In this document: piece by piece, positions 6,686 through 13,743 of the stretch
Position numbering within the stretch: the stretch's first letter is position 1
Layout: each line of letters opens with the position of its first letter
The notes under the pieces: generated by a model
The model's database searches: none
The model's input: the letters and a program-made list of their open reading frames with translations, nothing else
What the model was told of the DNA's origin: nothing
Source: JBGTNQ01 sp038212375
GTDB lineage: Bacteria; Patescibacteriota; Minisyncoccia; Phycocordibacterales; Zambryskibacteraceae
DNA: 25,262 nt
Direction: 5' to 3'
Assembly (NCBI GenBank): GCA_038212375.1
Contig: JBBQUO010000010.1
Coordinates: 1-25,262, forward strand
Translations under genes and position numbers: made by a program

Positions 6686-6714
6686 ATTGTAACGCATAAT
6701 GTTTTTTTTGTCAA
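6686..6714 (-). promoter_or_regulatory. Strong promoter of the candidate ncRNA
   Basis: A perfect TTGACA (6714-6709), a 17-nt spacer rich in A, then TACAAT (6691-6686), one mismatch from consensus. It is among the best sigma-70 promoters in the window and drives a unit without an evident ORF. Confidence 0.8.
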
Positions 6715-6766
6715 TACTGCTTGCATACAGCAAAATATACTCTCCAGTGCTAAAATATAAAATACT

Positions 6767-9025
6767 ATGTATTTAAGAAGTATCGAAATATCAGGATTCA
6801 AATCTTTTGCGAAAAAAAGTGTACTTGAATTCAACACTCCAATTTCTGCGATTGTCGGGCCCAATGGAAGCGGAAAATCTAACGTTGCAGAGTCGTTCCG
6901 ATTTGTGCTTGGAGAGCAGTCGATAAAGAGTTTGCGCGGCAAAAAAGGTGAAGATCTTATCTTCAACGGAGCAGATGCAGGAGCGAGAGCCAATCGTGCA
7001 TCGGTGAAAGTGATATTCGATAACACAAGAAAATTTTTTGCAATAGATTTCCCCGAAGTTACTATTGAACGTGTGGTCCATAGAGATGGGGTCAATGAAT
7101 ACCTCATCAATGGTACGCAAGTACGTCTCAAAGACGTCGTAGAGCTCCTCGCGGGCGCTCATATCGGTGCATCGGGACACCATATTATTTCTCAAGGAGA
7201 AGCAGATAGAATTCTCAACAGTTCTCCAAAAGATAGACGTGCAATGCTTGAGGACGCACTTGGGCTCAAGATCTATCAGTACAAACGAAGTGAAAGCGAA
7301 CGAAAACTGGAAAAAACTGAAGAAAATATCGGTTCGGTAGAAAGTTTGCGCAAAGAAATTGCTCCCCATCTTCGTTTTCTCAAAAAACAAGTAGAGAAAA
7401 TTGAAAAAGCAGTATCCATGAAAGATGAGCTCCGTGATCTCGCAAAAGACTATTTGAAACGCGAGGATGAATATATAGAGAAGACGCGCGGAGCGATACA
7501 TGATGAACGAGAACCTCTTGCACAAAGAAAGGCGCAACTCGAAACAGAAATGAATGAAGCGAGGGCTGTGCTCGAGTCTTCAAAGAACAAAGATGAAAAG
7601 AGTGAGAAAGTCATTGAGCTTGAAAATGCCATCCACAACGTCCGCACCAAGAAGGATTCCTTGCTTCAGGAGATTGGAAGGATCGACGGTGAGTTATCGT
7701 CTGAGTACAGAATTCTGGCAAAGCAAAAAGAAATTCTCACTTCAAATGAACACAAGACGGTGGCTCTTCGAGATGTCGAAGAGATGCTGAAGACTGCTGA
7801 AGGAAAGCTCAATGATGCAGAAACGTTGCTGGATATTTCTGCTGTAAAAGCTGTGCTTTCTGAGATCAAGCATATATTCCTTCATTTTATTGGAAATAAA
7901 AAAGAAGAAACTGATGATTCTATAATCAAAGAATCCGAGAGAGCTATCGCAGCCCTAAACCAGTCTAAAACTCAGATTCAAACAGATCTTGCTCAGGTGA
8001 AAACACGAGAGGGAGAGCTCCAGATGCAATATCAGAATCTCCAAAAAGATATTGAACATGCAAAGGATTCGAGTCGCGATGCAGAAAAAGCGCTTTTTCG
8101 GATTATGTCTGAGCAAAATGAAGTATCAGGAAGTCTTGTGCTTCTTTCTGCAAAGGAAGAAAGTTTGCGCACGATTGTATACGATTTCAAAAGAGAGCTG
8201 GAAGAGTGTGCAATGCTTGTGGGACGAGAAATTCTTGATTATAAATCTATAGTAATTGCCGAAGAAGGTGACGCATCAAGACAAGAGCAAGAAGAGCGAA
8301 GAAGAATTATTGAAAAAATCAAAATTCGTCTTGAAGAGGCGGGGCTTTCTGGTAGTGGCGAAGTAATGAAAGAGTTTCAGGAAACTTCAGAGCGAGACGC
8401 ATTCCTTGAAAAGGAGCTTACTGATCTGAGGAACTCTTCTGAGTCGTTGAAAGTACTTATCAAAGAGCTTGGAGAAAAGCTTGATATTGAATTTAAAGAA
8501 GGGATTGCGAAAATCAACAATCAATTTGGAGAACTCTTCGGGCTGATGTTTGGTGGAGGAACAGCAAAACTCATGATAACAAAAGAAAGTTCACGAAAGC
8601 CTCGTGACACTGATAACTTATCGCTTACCCTCGAGAATGATCAGGTTGAGATGCAAGAAGAAGAGTCTGAAGAGGGAATTGATATCGAAGTTTCACTACC
8701 ACGCAAGAAGATCAAAGGACTTGTTATGCTCTCTGGTGGAGAAAGAGCGCTGACTTCCATTGCATTACTTTTTGCAATCTCTCAGGTTAACCCACCGCCG
8801 TTTATTATCCTCGATGAGACTGATGCAGCTCTTGATGAAGCAAACTCAAGAAAGTATGGAGATATGGTAGAAAACTTAGCACGATCGTCTCAGCTCATCG
8901 TCATTACTCACAACAGAGAGACAATGTCTCGAGCAGGAGTTATCTATGGAGTAACAATGGGAATGGGTGGTATCTCAAAACTTCTCTCGATCCAATTTGA
9001 AGAAGCTGCGTCGGTAGCAAAGTAA
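6767..9025 (+). CDS. smc: SMC-like ATPase, short and without a recognisable hinge
   Basis: A chromosome-organisation ATPase of the SMC family. The N-terminal head starts MYLRSIEISGFKSFA and has the Walker A motif GPNGSGKSN (31-39). The C-terminal head has the signature LSGGERALTS (655-664) and Walker B FIILDETDAALDE (679-691). Two coiled-coil stretches, about 175-350 and 395-600, lie between. Family members are usually about 1,150-1,200 aa with a globular hinge of roughly 150 residues. Here the total is 752 aa and only about 45 residues (about 350-395) separate the coils, with no hinge-like sequence. The frame is intact. It starts at the canonical N-terminus in an AT-rich region with a possible -10 (TAAAAT, 6751-6756). 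It could also be viewed as an SMC-derived RecF/SbcC-like protein. Confidence 0.85.
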   Translation: MYLRSIEISGFKSFAKKSVLEFNTPISAIVGPNGSGKSNVAESFRFVLGEQSIKSLRGKKGEDLIFNGADAGARANRASVKVIFDNTRKFFAIDFPEVTIERVVHRDGVNEYLINGTQVRLKDVVELLAGAHIGASGHHIISQGEADRILNSSPKDRRAMLEDALGLKIYQYKRSESERKLEKTEENIGSVESLRKEIAPHLRFLKKQVEKIEKAVSMKDELRDLAKDYLKREDEYIEKTRGAIHDEREPLAQRKAQLETEMNEARAVLESSKNKDEKSEKVIELENAIHNVRTKKDSLLQEIGRIDGELSSEYRILAKQKEILTSNEHKTVALRDVEEMLKTAEGKLNDAETLLDISAVKAVLSEIKHIFLHFIGNKKEETDDSIIKESERAIAALNQSKTQIQTDLAQVKTREGELQMQYQNLQKDIEHAKDSSRDAEKALFRIMSEQNEVSGSLVLLSAKEESLRTIVYDFKRELEECAMLVGREILDYKSIVIAEEGDASRQEQEERRRIIEKIKIRLEEAGLSGSGEVMKEFQETSERDAFLEKELTDLRNSSESLKVLIKELGEKLDIEFKEGIAKINNQFGELFGLMFGGGTAKLMITKESSRKPRDTDNLSLTLENDQVEMQEEESEEGIDIEVSLPRKKIKGLVMLSGGERALTSIALLFAISQVNPPPFIILDETDAALDEANSRKYGDMVENLARSSQLIVITHNRETMSRAGVIYGVTMGMGGISKLLSIQFEEAASVAK

Positions 9026-9072
9026 ATGAGTCAAATGTACAAGGAAAAACTTCAGCGACCCTTTCTGAGATT

Positions 9073-9130
9073 TTACCTAGGTCTCACCTAGGGACGATGT
9101 TCTAGGTGAGACCTAGGGTAATTTCTTTTC
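9073..9130 (+). terminator. Long hairpin and T-rich tail after smc
   Basis: Arms 9073-9091 and 9102-9121 pair over 19 bp with a single bulged base and a 10-nt loop. TTTCTTTTC follows on the plus strand, so it probably terminates the smc transcript. CCTAGG occurs three times within it, at 9076, 9087 and 9112, so the arms also contain internal repeats. The minus-strand side has no T-run. Confidence 0.65.
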
Positions 9131-9210
9131 GGTATTGCGAGCTCCTGATCAAATTCTTTTGGAGAGCCGGAAATACAAATGAATCATCAGGTTGATGTTC
9201 CATACATTTT

Positions 9211-11139
9211 TTATTCTACAAATACAAAATCAAGAATTCTTTTATCGAGATCCGCAGTCATGAGTTTGATCCGTACTTTGTCACCGAGGGTGTATTTCTT
9301 TTTGTTCTTACTACCAACGATCGCATAATTTTTCTGATCGAGGACATAGATATCGTCAGTCATGTTTTTGAGACGTACCATACCTTCTGCTTTTGTTTCT
9401 ACTTCTTCGACATAGATACCCCACTCTGAAACACCAGAGATAGTGCCATCAAATTCTTTGCCGATGTTGCCGAGCATAAACTCAACTTGTTTGTATTTGA
9501 TAGATGCGCGTTCAGCTTCTGCGGCAGAAATTTCTTTCTGGGTCGCTTCGTCACACATACGTTGATACTTAGCCACTTCATCTTGTTCTACTTTGCCGCT
9601 GGTAAGGAATCTGAAGAGAAGTCTGTGTACCATGACATCAGGATATCTGCGGATCGGTGAAGTGAAGTGCGTATAGAATTTAAATCCGAGACCGAAGTGT
9701 CCGATATTGTGGGTAGAATAAATCGCTTTTGACATCGAGCGGATCGCAGCTGTCTTTACCAGTGACTCCTCAGGCTTTCCGGAGACTTCTTTCATAAGAC
9801 CATTGAGATCTGCTGCAGTCACTTCGCCGTCCGCCGCATCGAGATTGTATCCGAGCGCTTTGAGAAAGATATCGAGGTTCATAATCTTTTCTTTGTCAGG
9901 AAGATCGTGAATACGATAAACGAAAGCTCCTTTTATCTTTGCCTTTTCCATACTCTCGCTCATAAATCGAGCAACTTCCTTGTTTGCGAGAAGCATATAT
10001 TCTTCGATCATTTTGTTCGTATCTTTGCGCTCTTTGCGATAGACGCTAATCGGCTTACCTTCTGCGTCTAAAAGGAATTTTACTTCGTCGGTTTCAAACT
10101 CGATAGCGCCATTTTTGAACTTCTCAATTTGCATCTTTTTTGCAATCTCATTCATTATATTGAGCTCGTCGTAGTAGAGACCAGTTTTTGCATCGAGGGT
10201 AGCTTGCGCTTCTTCGTAGCTAAAGCGTTTGTCAGAATAGATAACCGTTTTGCCAAACCAGCGGTCATGGACGGTACCAGAGTCATCGAGTACGAATACC
10301 GCTGAGAAAGTAAAGCGCTCTACGTCGGGGTTTAGGGAACAGAGTTCATTGGAAAGAATTTCCGGTAACATCGGGATCGTACGATCGACGAGGTAGACAG
10401 AAGTGCCACGTTTGATCGCTTCACGGTCGAGTACTGTACCCGGCTCTACATAATGAGATACATCTGCGATGTGAATTCCGATTTCATACTTTCCATCGGG
10501 AAGTTTTTTGAAAGAAAGTGCATCGTCAAAGTCTTTTGCATCTGCCGGGTCGATGGTGAAGGTGAGTGTCCCACGGAAATCTTTCCGTCTCTTCACTTCT
10601 TCAGTCCAGTCTGCTTGTTTTTCTTTTGCAATGCGAGCAGCGTCCGCATCTACGTCTTTTGGAAAGATGTCATCGAAGCCACGATCGAGGATAATCGCTT
10701 CCATCTCTACGTTGTGGACACCTTTTTTTCCTATAACTCGAAGTACTTTTCCTTCAGGACTTTTGAGTGGATCTTTCCACGAGATAATTTCTACCAGCGC
10801 TTTGTCTCCATTTTTGCCGCCAGCTGCATTTGATCCATGCACGAAAATATCTTTGTACATTTTGCGATCATCCGCTTTGAGGAAGAAAAAATCTTTGGTC
10901 CCAACAAGAGTTCCTACAAACTGCATTTTGGCACGCGTGATGATGTGAACCACTTCACCTTGCTGACGAACTCCGTCTTGAGCTGGGAGCAGTTTTATTT
11001 CGACTTCGTCATTGTTGAGTGAAGTTTTTAGTAGAGGAGTCTGAATCTCAATATCTTCAGCGATTCCTTCCACCGTAAAATAGCCGACTCCTCGTCCGCT
11101 TACCGTGATTGTTCCTGTGTAGGTTTTTTCTTCTCCCAT
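9211..11139 (-). CDS. rnr: Ribonuclease R (RNase II/RNB family exoribonuclease)
   Basis: A 3'-5' exoribonuclease that degrades structured RNA. The 642-aa protein starts with cold-shock-type OB domains (about 1-140, including GRGVGYFTVEG and DIFVHGSNAAGGKNGD). The RNB catalytic domain follows, with TIDPADAKDFDDALS, where D197, D203, D205 and D206 match the metal-binding aspartates. SVYLVDRTIPMLPE and HFTSPIRRYPDVMVHR are further family motifs. An S1 domain closes the protein (about 560-640). It is shorter than E. coli RNase R and lacks the N-terminal helix-turn-helix and the long basic tail. No Shine-Dalgarno site is present; a -10-like TATAGT (11160-11155) lies 15 nt before the ATG. It is divergent from rpsP. 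Confidence 0.95.
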   Translation of the reverse strand: MGEEKTYTGTITVSGRGVGYFTVEGIAEDIEIQTPLLKTSLNNDEVEIKLLPAQDGVRQQGEVVHIITRAKMQFVGTLVGTKDFFFLKADDRKMYKDIFVHGSNAAGGKNGDKALVEIISWKDPLKSPEGKVLRVIGKKGVHNVEMEAIILDRGFDDIFPKDVDADAARIAKEKQADWTEEVKRRKDFRGTLTFTIDPADAKDFDDALSFKKLPDGKYEIGIHIADVSHYVEPGTVLDREAIKRGTSVYLVDRTIPMLPEILSNELCSLNPDVERFTFSAVFVLDDSGTVHDRWFGKTVIYSDKRFSYEEAQATLDAKTGLYYDELNIMNEIAKKMQIEKFKNGAIEFETDEVKFLLDAEGKPISVYRKERKDTNKMIEEYMLLANKEVARFMSESMEKAKIKGAFVYRIHDLPDKEKIMNLDIFLKALGYNLDAADGEVTAADLNGLMKEVSGKPEESLVKTAAIRSMSKAIYSTHNIGHFGLGFKFYTHFTSPIRRYPDVMVHRLLFRFLTSGKVEQDEVAKYQRMCDEATQKEISAAEAERASIKYKQVEFMLGNIGKEFDGTISGVSEWGIYVEEVETKAEGMVRLKNMTDDIYVLDQKNYAIVGSKNKKKYTLGDKVRIKLMTADLDKRILDFVFVE

Positions 11140-11191
11140 TCGTTAATTGCGGTTACTATATCAGAAAAGCGCTCTCCACGCACCTCACCGG

Positions 11192-11220
11192 TTGACCGCC
11201 CTAAACGATTCTGTTACTAT
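11192..11220 (+). promoter_or_regulatory. rpsP promoter
   Basis: TTGACC (11192-11197), a 17-nt spacer, then TACTAT (11215-11220). The ATG at 11230 is 9 nt after the -10, so the leader would be about 3 nt. An overlapping alternative -10, TATAGC (11218-11223), would place the start exactly at the ATG. Confidence 0.65.
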
Positions 11221-11229
11221 AGCCGTCAC

Positions 11230-11766
11230 ATGTTAAAGATCCGATTACAGCGCGTAGGACGCAAGCACGAACCAACGTTTCGTGTGGTTTTGACCGACTC
11301 AAAAAACAGTACCAAGAGTGGAAAAATCCACGAGATACTTGGTTCATACGATCCACGTAAGAAGACCGAAATACTGAAGGGTGATCGTATCAAGGAATGG
11401 ATGAGTAAAGGCGCTCAGGTTTCTGGTACTATGCATAACCTCCTTATTACTCACAAGATCATTGAAGGAAAGAAAATCAACGTTCTTCCACACAAAAAAC
11501 CTTTCAAGAGTGAAGCGAAGCTTGCAGAAGAAAAGGCAGCAGCTGATGCAGTGATCGCAAAGGCAGCAGCAGAGAAGGCTGCAGCAGAAGCTGAGGCAGC
11601 AAAAGAAGCTGAAGAGAAAGCAGCAGCTGAAGCAGCCGCAGCCGCTCCTGTAGAAGAGACACCAGTTGCAGTAGAAGAAACTGCTGCACCAGCTGAAGAG
11701 GTAGCTATTCCTGTAGAAGCTGAGGTAGTTCCAGAGGCTCCGACAGAAGAAGCTCCTGCTGCATAA
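11230..11766 (+). CDS. rpsP: 30S ribosomal protein bS16 with a long Ala/Glu-rich C-terminal tail
   Basis: The first 85 or so residues are bS16, a small-subunit assembly protein: MLKIRLQRVGRKHEPTFRVV, the GSYDPR motif and DRIKEWMSKGAQVS are characteristic. From about residue 95 to 178 the protein is low-complexity, first runs of Ala with Lys and Glu (AAAEKAAAEAEAAKEAEEKA), then a Val/Pro/Glu/Ala segment. Most bS16 proteins end at 80-100 aa. The tail is in frame, uses the same codons as its neighbours, and ends before a strong terminator. The Ala/Glu part is likely helical and the last part disordered. There is no Shine-Dalgarno site and hardly any leader. Confidence 0.93.
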   Translation: MLKIRLQRVGRKHEPTFRVVLTDSKNSTKSGKIHEILGSYDPRKKTEILKGDRIKEWMSKGAQVSGTMHNLLITHKIIEGKKINVLPHKKPFKSEAKLAEEKAAADAVIAKAAAEKAAAEAEAAKEAEEKAAAEAAAAAPVEETPVAVEETAAPAEEVAIPVEAEVVPEAPTEEAPAA

Positions 11767-11784
11767 TCCATACATGACTAAAAC

Positions 11785-11813
11785 AAAAAACCGAGACAAG
11801 TTCTCGGTTTTTT
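11785..11813 (+). terminator. Rho-independent terminator after rpsP
   Basis: AAAAAACCGAGA pairs with TCTCGGTTTTTT around the loop CAAGT. The stem ends in a run of T, and the A-run on the left would also let it act on the minus strand. Confidence 0.88.
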
Positions 11814-11850
11814 GTTGTCTATGCGTAATCTACAATGTGCGTTGCGCGAT

Positions 11851-11879
11851 TTGAGATTTTGCTTTGTAGTAGGTATACT
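11851..11879 (+). promoter_or_regulatory. khpA promoter
   Basis: TTGAGA (11851-11856), a 17-nt spacer, then TATACT (11874-11879). The start would be near 11886, leaving a leader of about 31 nt before the ATG at 11917, with no Shine-Dalgarno site in it. Confidence 0.65.
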
Positions 11880-11916
11880 TATACGGACAGAAAAGATTAC
11901 AAATAATACGACATAC

Positions 11917-12255
11917 ATGGATAAGGATGTACTTTTTTTGGAACAACTCGTGAAGGCTTTGGTAGAGAATCCGGATGACGTCAAAATCAATAGAACGGTA
12001 GATGAAATGGGAGTACTCATCACGCTTGATGTAAATCCTGCTGATATGGGGAAGGTGATCGGAAGGTCAGGCAACACTGCAAAAGCTATCCGCACACTTT
12101 TGCGGGTAGTGGGTATGAAAAACAATGCCAGGGTGAATCTCAAGATCAATGAACCAGAAGGAGGGAAGGGTCCGAGCATGATGGGGACCGCTTCGACTGG
12201 AGAATCTCGCATGAAAGACTTCGATGAGGCTATGGCAGATTTGAATTTGGAATAG
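11917..12255 (+). CDS. khpA: KH-domain RNA-binding protein, KhpA family
   Basis: A small RNA-binding protein often encoded next to rpsP, as here. The 112-aa product has the single KH domain over about residues 1-78: LVKALVENPDDVKIN, then PADMGKVIGRSGNTAKAIRTLL with the GxxG loop G49-R50-S51-G52. KhpA proteins are typically about 75-80 aa. The additional C-terminal 35 residues (EPEGGKGPSMMGTASTG and an acidic end) are an extension of unknown role. The frame is open further upstream, but the ATG at 11917 matches the family N-terminus and sits after a good promoter. It is followed by an intrinsic terminator, so trmD is probably transcribed mainly from elsewhere or by read-through. Confidence 0.88.
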   Translation: MDKDVLFLEQLVKALVENPDDVKINRTVDEMGVLITLDVNPADMGKVIGRSGNTAKAIRTLLRVVGMKNNARVNLKINEPEGGKGPSMMGTASTGESRMKDFDEAMADLNLE

Positions 12256-12257
12256 GT

Positions 12258-12366
12258 GCTAGCTTATGGCTGTTAGTTTATAGCTTCAAAAAAACTCCAG
12301 GGGAGTTTTTTTGTTTGCATTTGAATTCTCAAGTTAAAACCTATAAGCTACCAGCTATAAGCTATC
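12258..12366. repeat. Imperfect 26-bp inverted repeat flanking the khpA terminator
   Basis: The arm at 12258-12283 and the reverse complement of 12341-12366 agree at 22 of 26 positions. Within each arm a TAGYTTAT-like unit occurs twice. The intrinsic terminator at 12288-12312 lies inside the loop, and the right arm stops 2 nt before the trmD ATG. Confidence 0.6.
12288..12312 (+). terminator. Rho-independent terminator after khpA
   Basis: AAAAAAACTCC pairs with GGAGTTTTTTT across the loop AGG. The GC part is only 4 bp, but the A/T extension and T-run make termination plausible in either direction. Confidence 0.75.
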
Positions 12367-12368
12367 TT

Positions 12369-13022
12369 ATGAATTTCCACATTATCACCTTATTTCCTGG
12401 CGCGTTCGACTCATATATCGGTGAGTCGATTGTGAAGCGTGCGATTGAAGACAAGAAAATAACAATCAAGTTCTACAACCCTCGAGATTTTACTGAGGAT
12501 AAGTTTGCTCGTGTTGATCGGGCGCCATTTGGCGGTGGTCCCGGCATGGTCATCCAAGCTCTCCCTGTCATTAAGGCTATTGCGAAAGCTCGTGGGAAAG
12601 TAAACAATAAAAAGAAGATATATAAAATTATTTTTCTCAGTCCTGGAGGGAAACAGTTTACTAATGAATATGCGCAGAAAACCGCAAAGAAATATACCGA
12701 CATCATCATTGTCTCTGGAAGATACGAAGGCATAGATGCTCGAATAAAAAAGGTATTCAAAATGGAAGACATTTCTATCGGGTCATTTGTGCTTACAGGT
12801 GGTGAGCTTCCTGCGATGCTTATCGTAGATTGCGTCGCTCGCCAGGTAAAAGGAGTGCTTGGAAACTTCGACTCTCTCGAAGAAAGCCGCGTGTCTTCTC
12901 ATGATGTATATACGAGACCAGAAGTATTTGAATATAAAGGCAAAAAGTACCGTGCACCAAAAGTTCTTTTGTCTGGAAACCCTAAACTGATCGATGCATG
13001 GAAACTGAATCAGTCACAATAG
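12369..13022 (+). CDS. trmD: tRNA (guanine-N1)-methyltransferase TrmD
   Basis: This enzyme methylates G37 next to the anticodon using S-adenosylmethionine, preventing frameshifts. The 217-aa protein begins MNFHIITLFPGAFDSY and shows the family motifs RAPFGGGPGMVI, LSPGGKQF, SGRYEGID and SIGSFVLTGGELPAMLIVD, which build the knotted cofactor site, then SSHDVYTRPEVF. It is slightly shorter than the usual 230-250 aa. The open frame extends to 12315, but the ATG at 12369 gives the canonical start. There is no Shine-Dalgarno site and the right arm of the inverted repeat reaches almost to the start codon. rimM and rplS, usual partners between rpsP and trmD, are absent. Its last 25 nt overlap the next gene. 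Confidence 0.97.
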   Translation: MNFHIITLFPGAFDSYIGESIVKRAIEDKKITIKFYNPRDFTEDKFARVDRAPFGGGPGMVIQALPVIKAIAKARGKVNNKKKIYKIIFLSPGGKQFTNEYAQKTAKKYTDIIIVSGRYEGIDARIKKVFKMEDISIGSFVLTGGELPAMLIVDCVARQVKGVLGNFDSLEESRVSSHDVYTRPEVFEYKGKKYRAPKVLLSGNPKLIDAWKLNQSQ

Positions 13023-13627
13023 AGCTTACAAAGATTCGAGATGATATCGTTCTTCTAACCTTTAATACCAAAGAAGATCTCGCGTCTACTTTTCTTCGGT
13101 TTCAAGAGCATTACGAGTCTCCAGAATTTCAAGGAAAGATATTTTCACTTGATGAGTTTAAAGAGTGGTACTCACAAGGTAAAAGTAGCTTTTCGTATTA
13201 CACAGATTGGTCTGGATTCAATATCCCTTCACGAATACTGGACCCTTTTTTAGAAGGGAAGTTCCATCCTCTGACGGTAAGGGAGGAGCAATTTCTCGAT
13301 CTTTTCAAGGGTTATGACAGCCCTTTTTACATTATTGGTCTATCGAAAGAAACTTCAGAAGTAGATTTTCGAGACATACTAAAACACGAGACTGCACATG
13401 CATTGTTTACTTTAGTGCCTCAGTACCGAGAAAGTGTGCTCTTTGAAATAAGAAAATATGATACATCGAAGATTAAGGAAAAAATCAAAGCACTTGGATA
13501 TGCTGAAACTGTTCTTGAGGATGAAACGCATGCCTACGCGCTCTCAGGTTCTAGACAAATCCCAATGTCAGATTTTCCTGCAGCTCTCGTGGTCTCCCTT
13601 GACGCATTATTTTTTCAGTATTCATAA
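12998..13627 (+). CDS. Uncharacterised protein with an HExxH metallopeptidase-like motif
   Basis: A 209-aa protein of unknown family. Its clearest feature is KHETAHALF, giving H130-E131-x-x-H134, the zinc-binding signature of many metallopeptidases. About 40 residues later DETHAYAL (175-182) offers acidic residues E174, D175 and E176 and H178, any of which could supply a third ligand. No signal peptide or membrane segment is visible, so it is probably cytoplasmic. The N-terminal part (about 1-60) is acidic/aromatic and unrecognised. It starts inside trmD (25-nt overlap, different frame), so translation is probably coupled to trmD. Peptidase activity is inferred from the motif only; HExxH also occurs by chance. 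Confidence 0.75.
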   Translation: METESVTIELTKIRDDIVLLTFNTKEDLASTFLRFQEHYESPEFQGKIFSLDEFKEWYSQGKSSFSYYTDWSGFNIPSRILDPFLEGKFHPLTVREEQFLDLFKGYDSPFYIIGLSKETSEVDFRDILKHETAHALFTLVPQYRESVLFEIRKYDTSKIKEKIKALGYAETVLEDETHAYALSGSRQIPMSDFPAALVVSLDALFFQYS

Positions 13628-13646
13628 AAAATAAAAAAATCAAGAA

Positions 13647-13676
13647 CACTAACTTATCATATATGATAAGTTAGTG
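13647..13676. terminator. 30-bp perfect palindrome with T-rich minus-strand flank
   Basis: The two 15-nt halves at 13647-13661 and 13662-13676 are exact reverse complements with no spacer. On the minus strand it is followed by TTCTTGATTTTTTTATTTTT, so it can act as a back-up terminator for the 95-aa gene. On the plus strand no T-run follows, but it may still stabilise the end of the trmD/HExxH mRNA. A perfect AT-rich palindrome could also be an operator. Confidence 0.6.
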
Positions 13677-13699
13677 GAGAAATATAGATAAGAATAAAA

Positions 13700-13728
13700 C
13701 TGCCTCGCATCCATTGGATGCGAGGCAG
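13700..13728 (-). terminator. Terminator of the 95-aa minus-strand gene
   Basis: A perfect 13-bp GC-rich stem (13700-13712 / 13716-13728) with a 3-nt loop lies 15 nt after the minus-strand stop codon. It is followed on that strand by TTTTATTCTT. Confidence 0.8.
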
Positions 13729-13743
13729 TGTTTAACCTTCGGT

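Noticed and set aside
6374..6733. 119-aa minus-strand reading frame
   Set aside because: It spans the ncRNA promoter, the long terminator stem and T-run, starts upstream of the predicted transcript, and has no ribosome binding site. It looks like a chance frame over an RNA gene.
9026..9091. 21-codon frame starting directly after the smc stop
   Set aside because: It ends inside the terminator hairpin, has no ribosome binding site and nothing recognisable.
11344..11799. Long minus-strand frames opposite rpsP
   Set aside because: They are complements of the Ala/Glu-rich repeat codons of the bS16 tail; low complexity explains the lack of stops.
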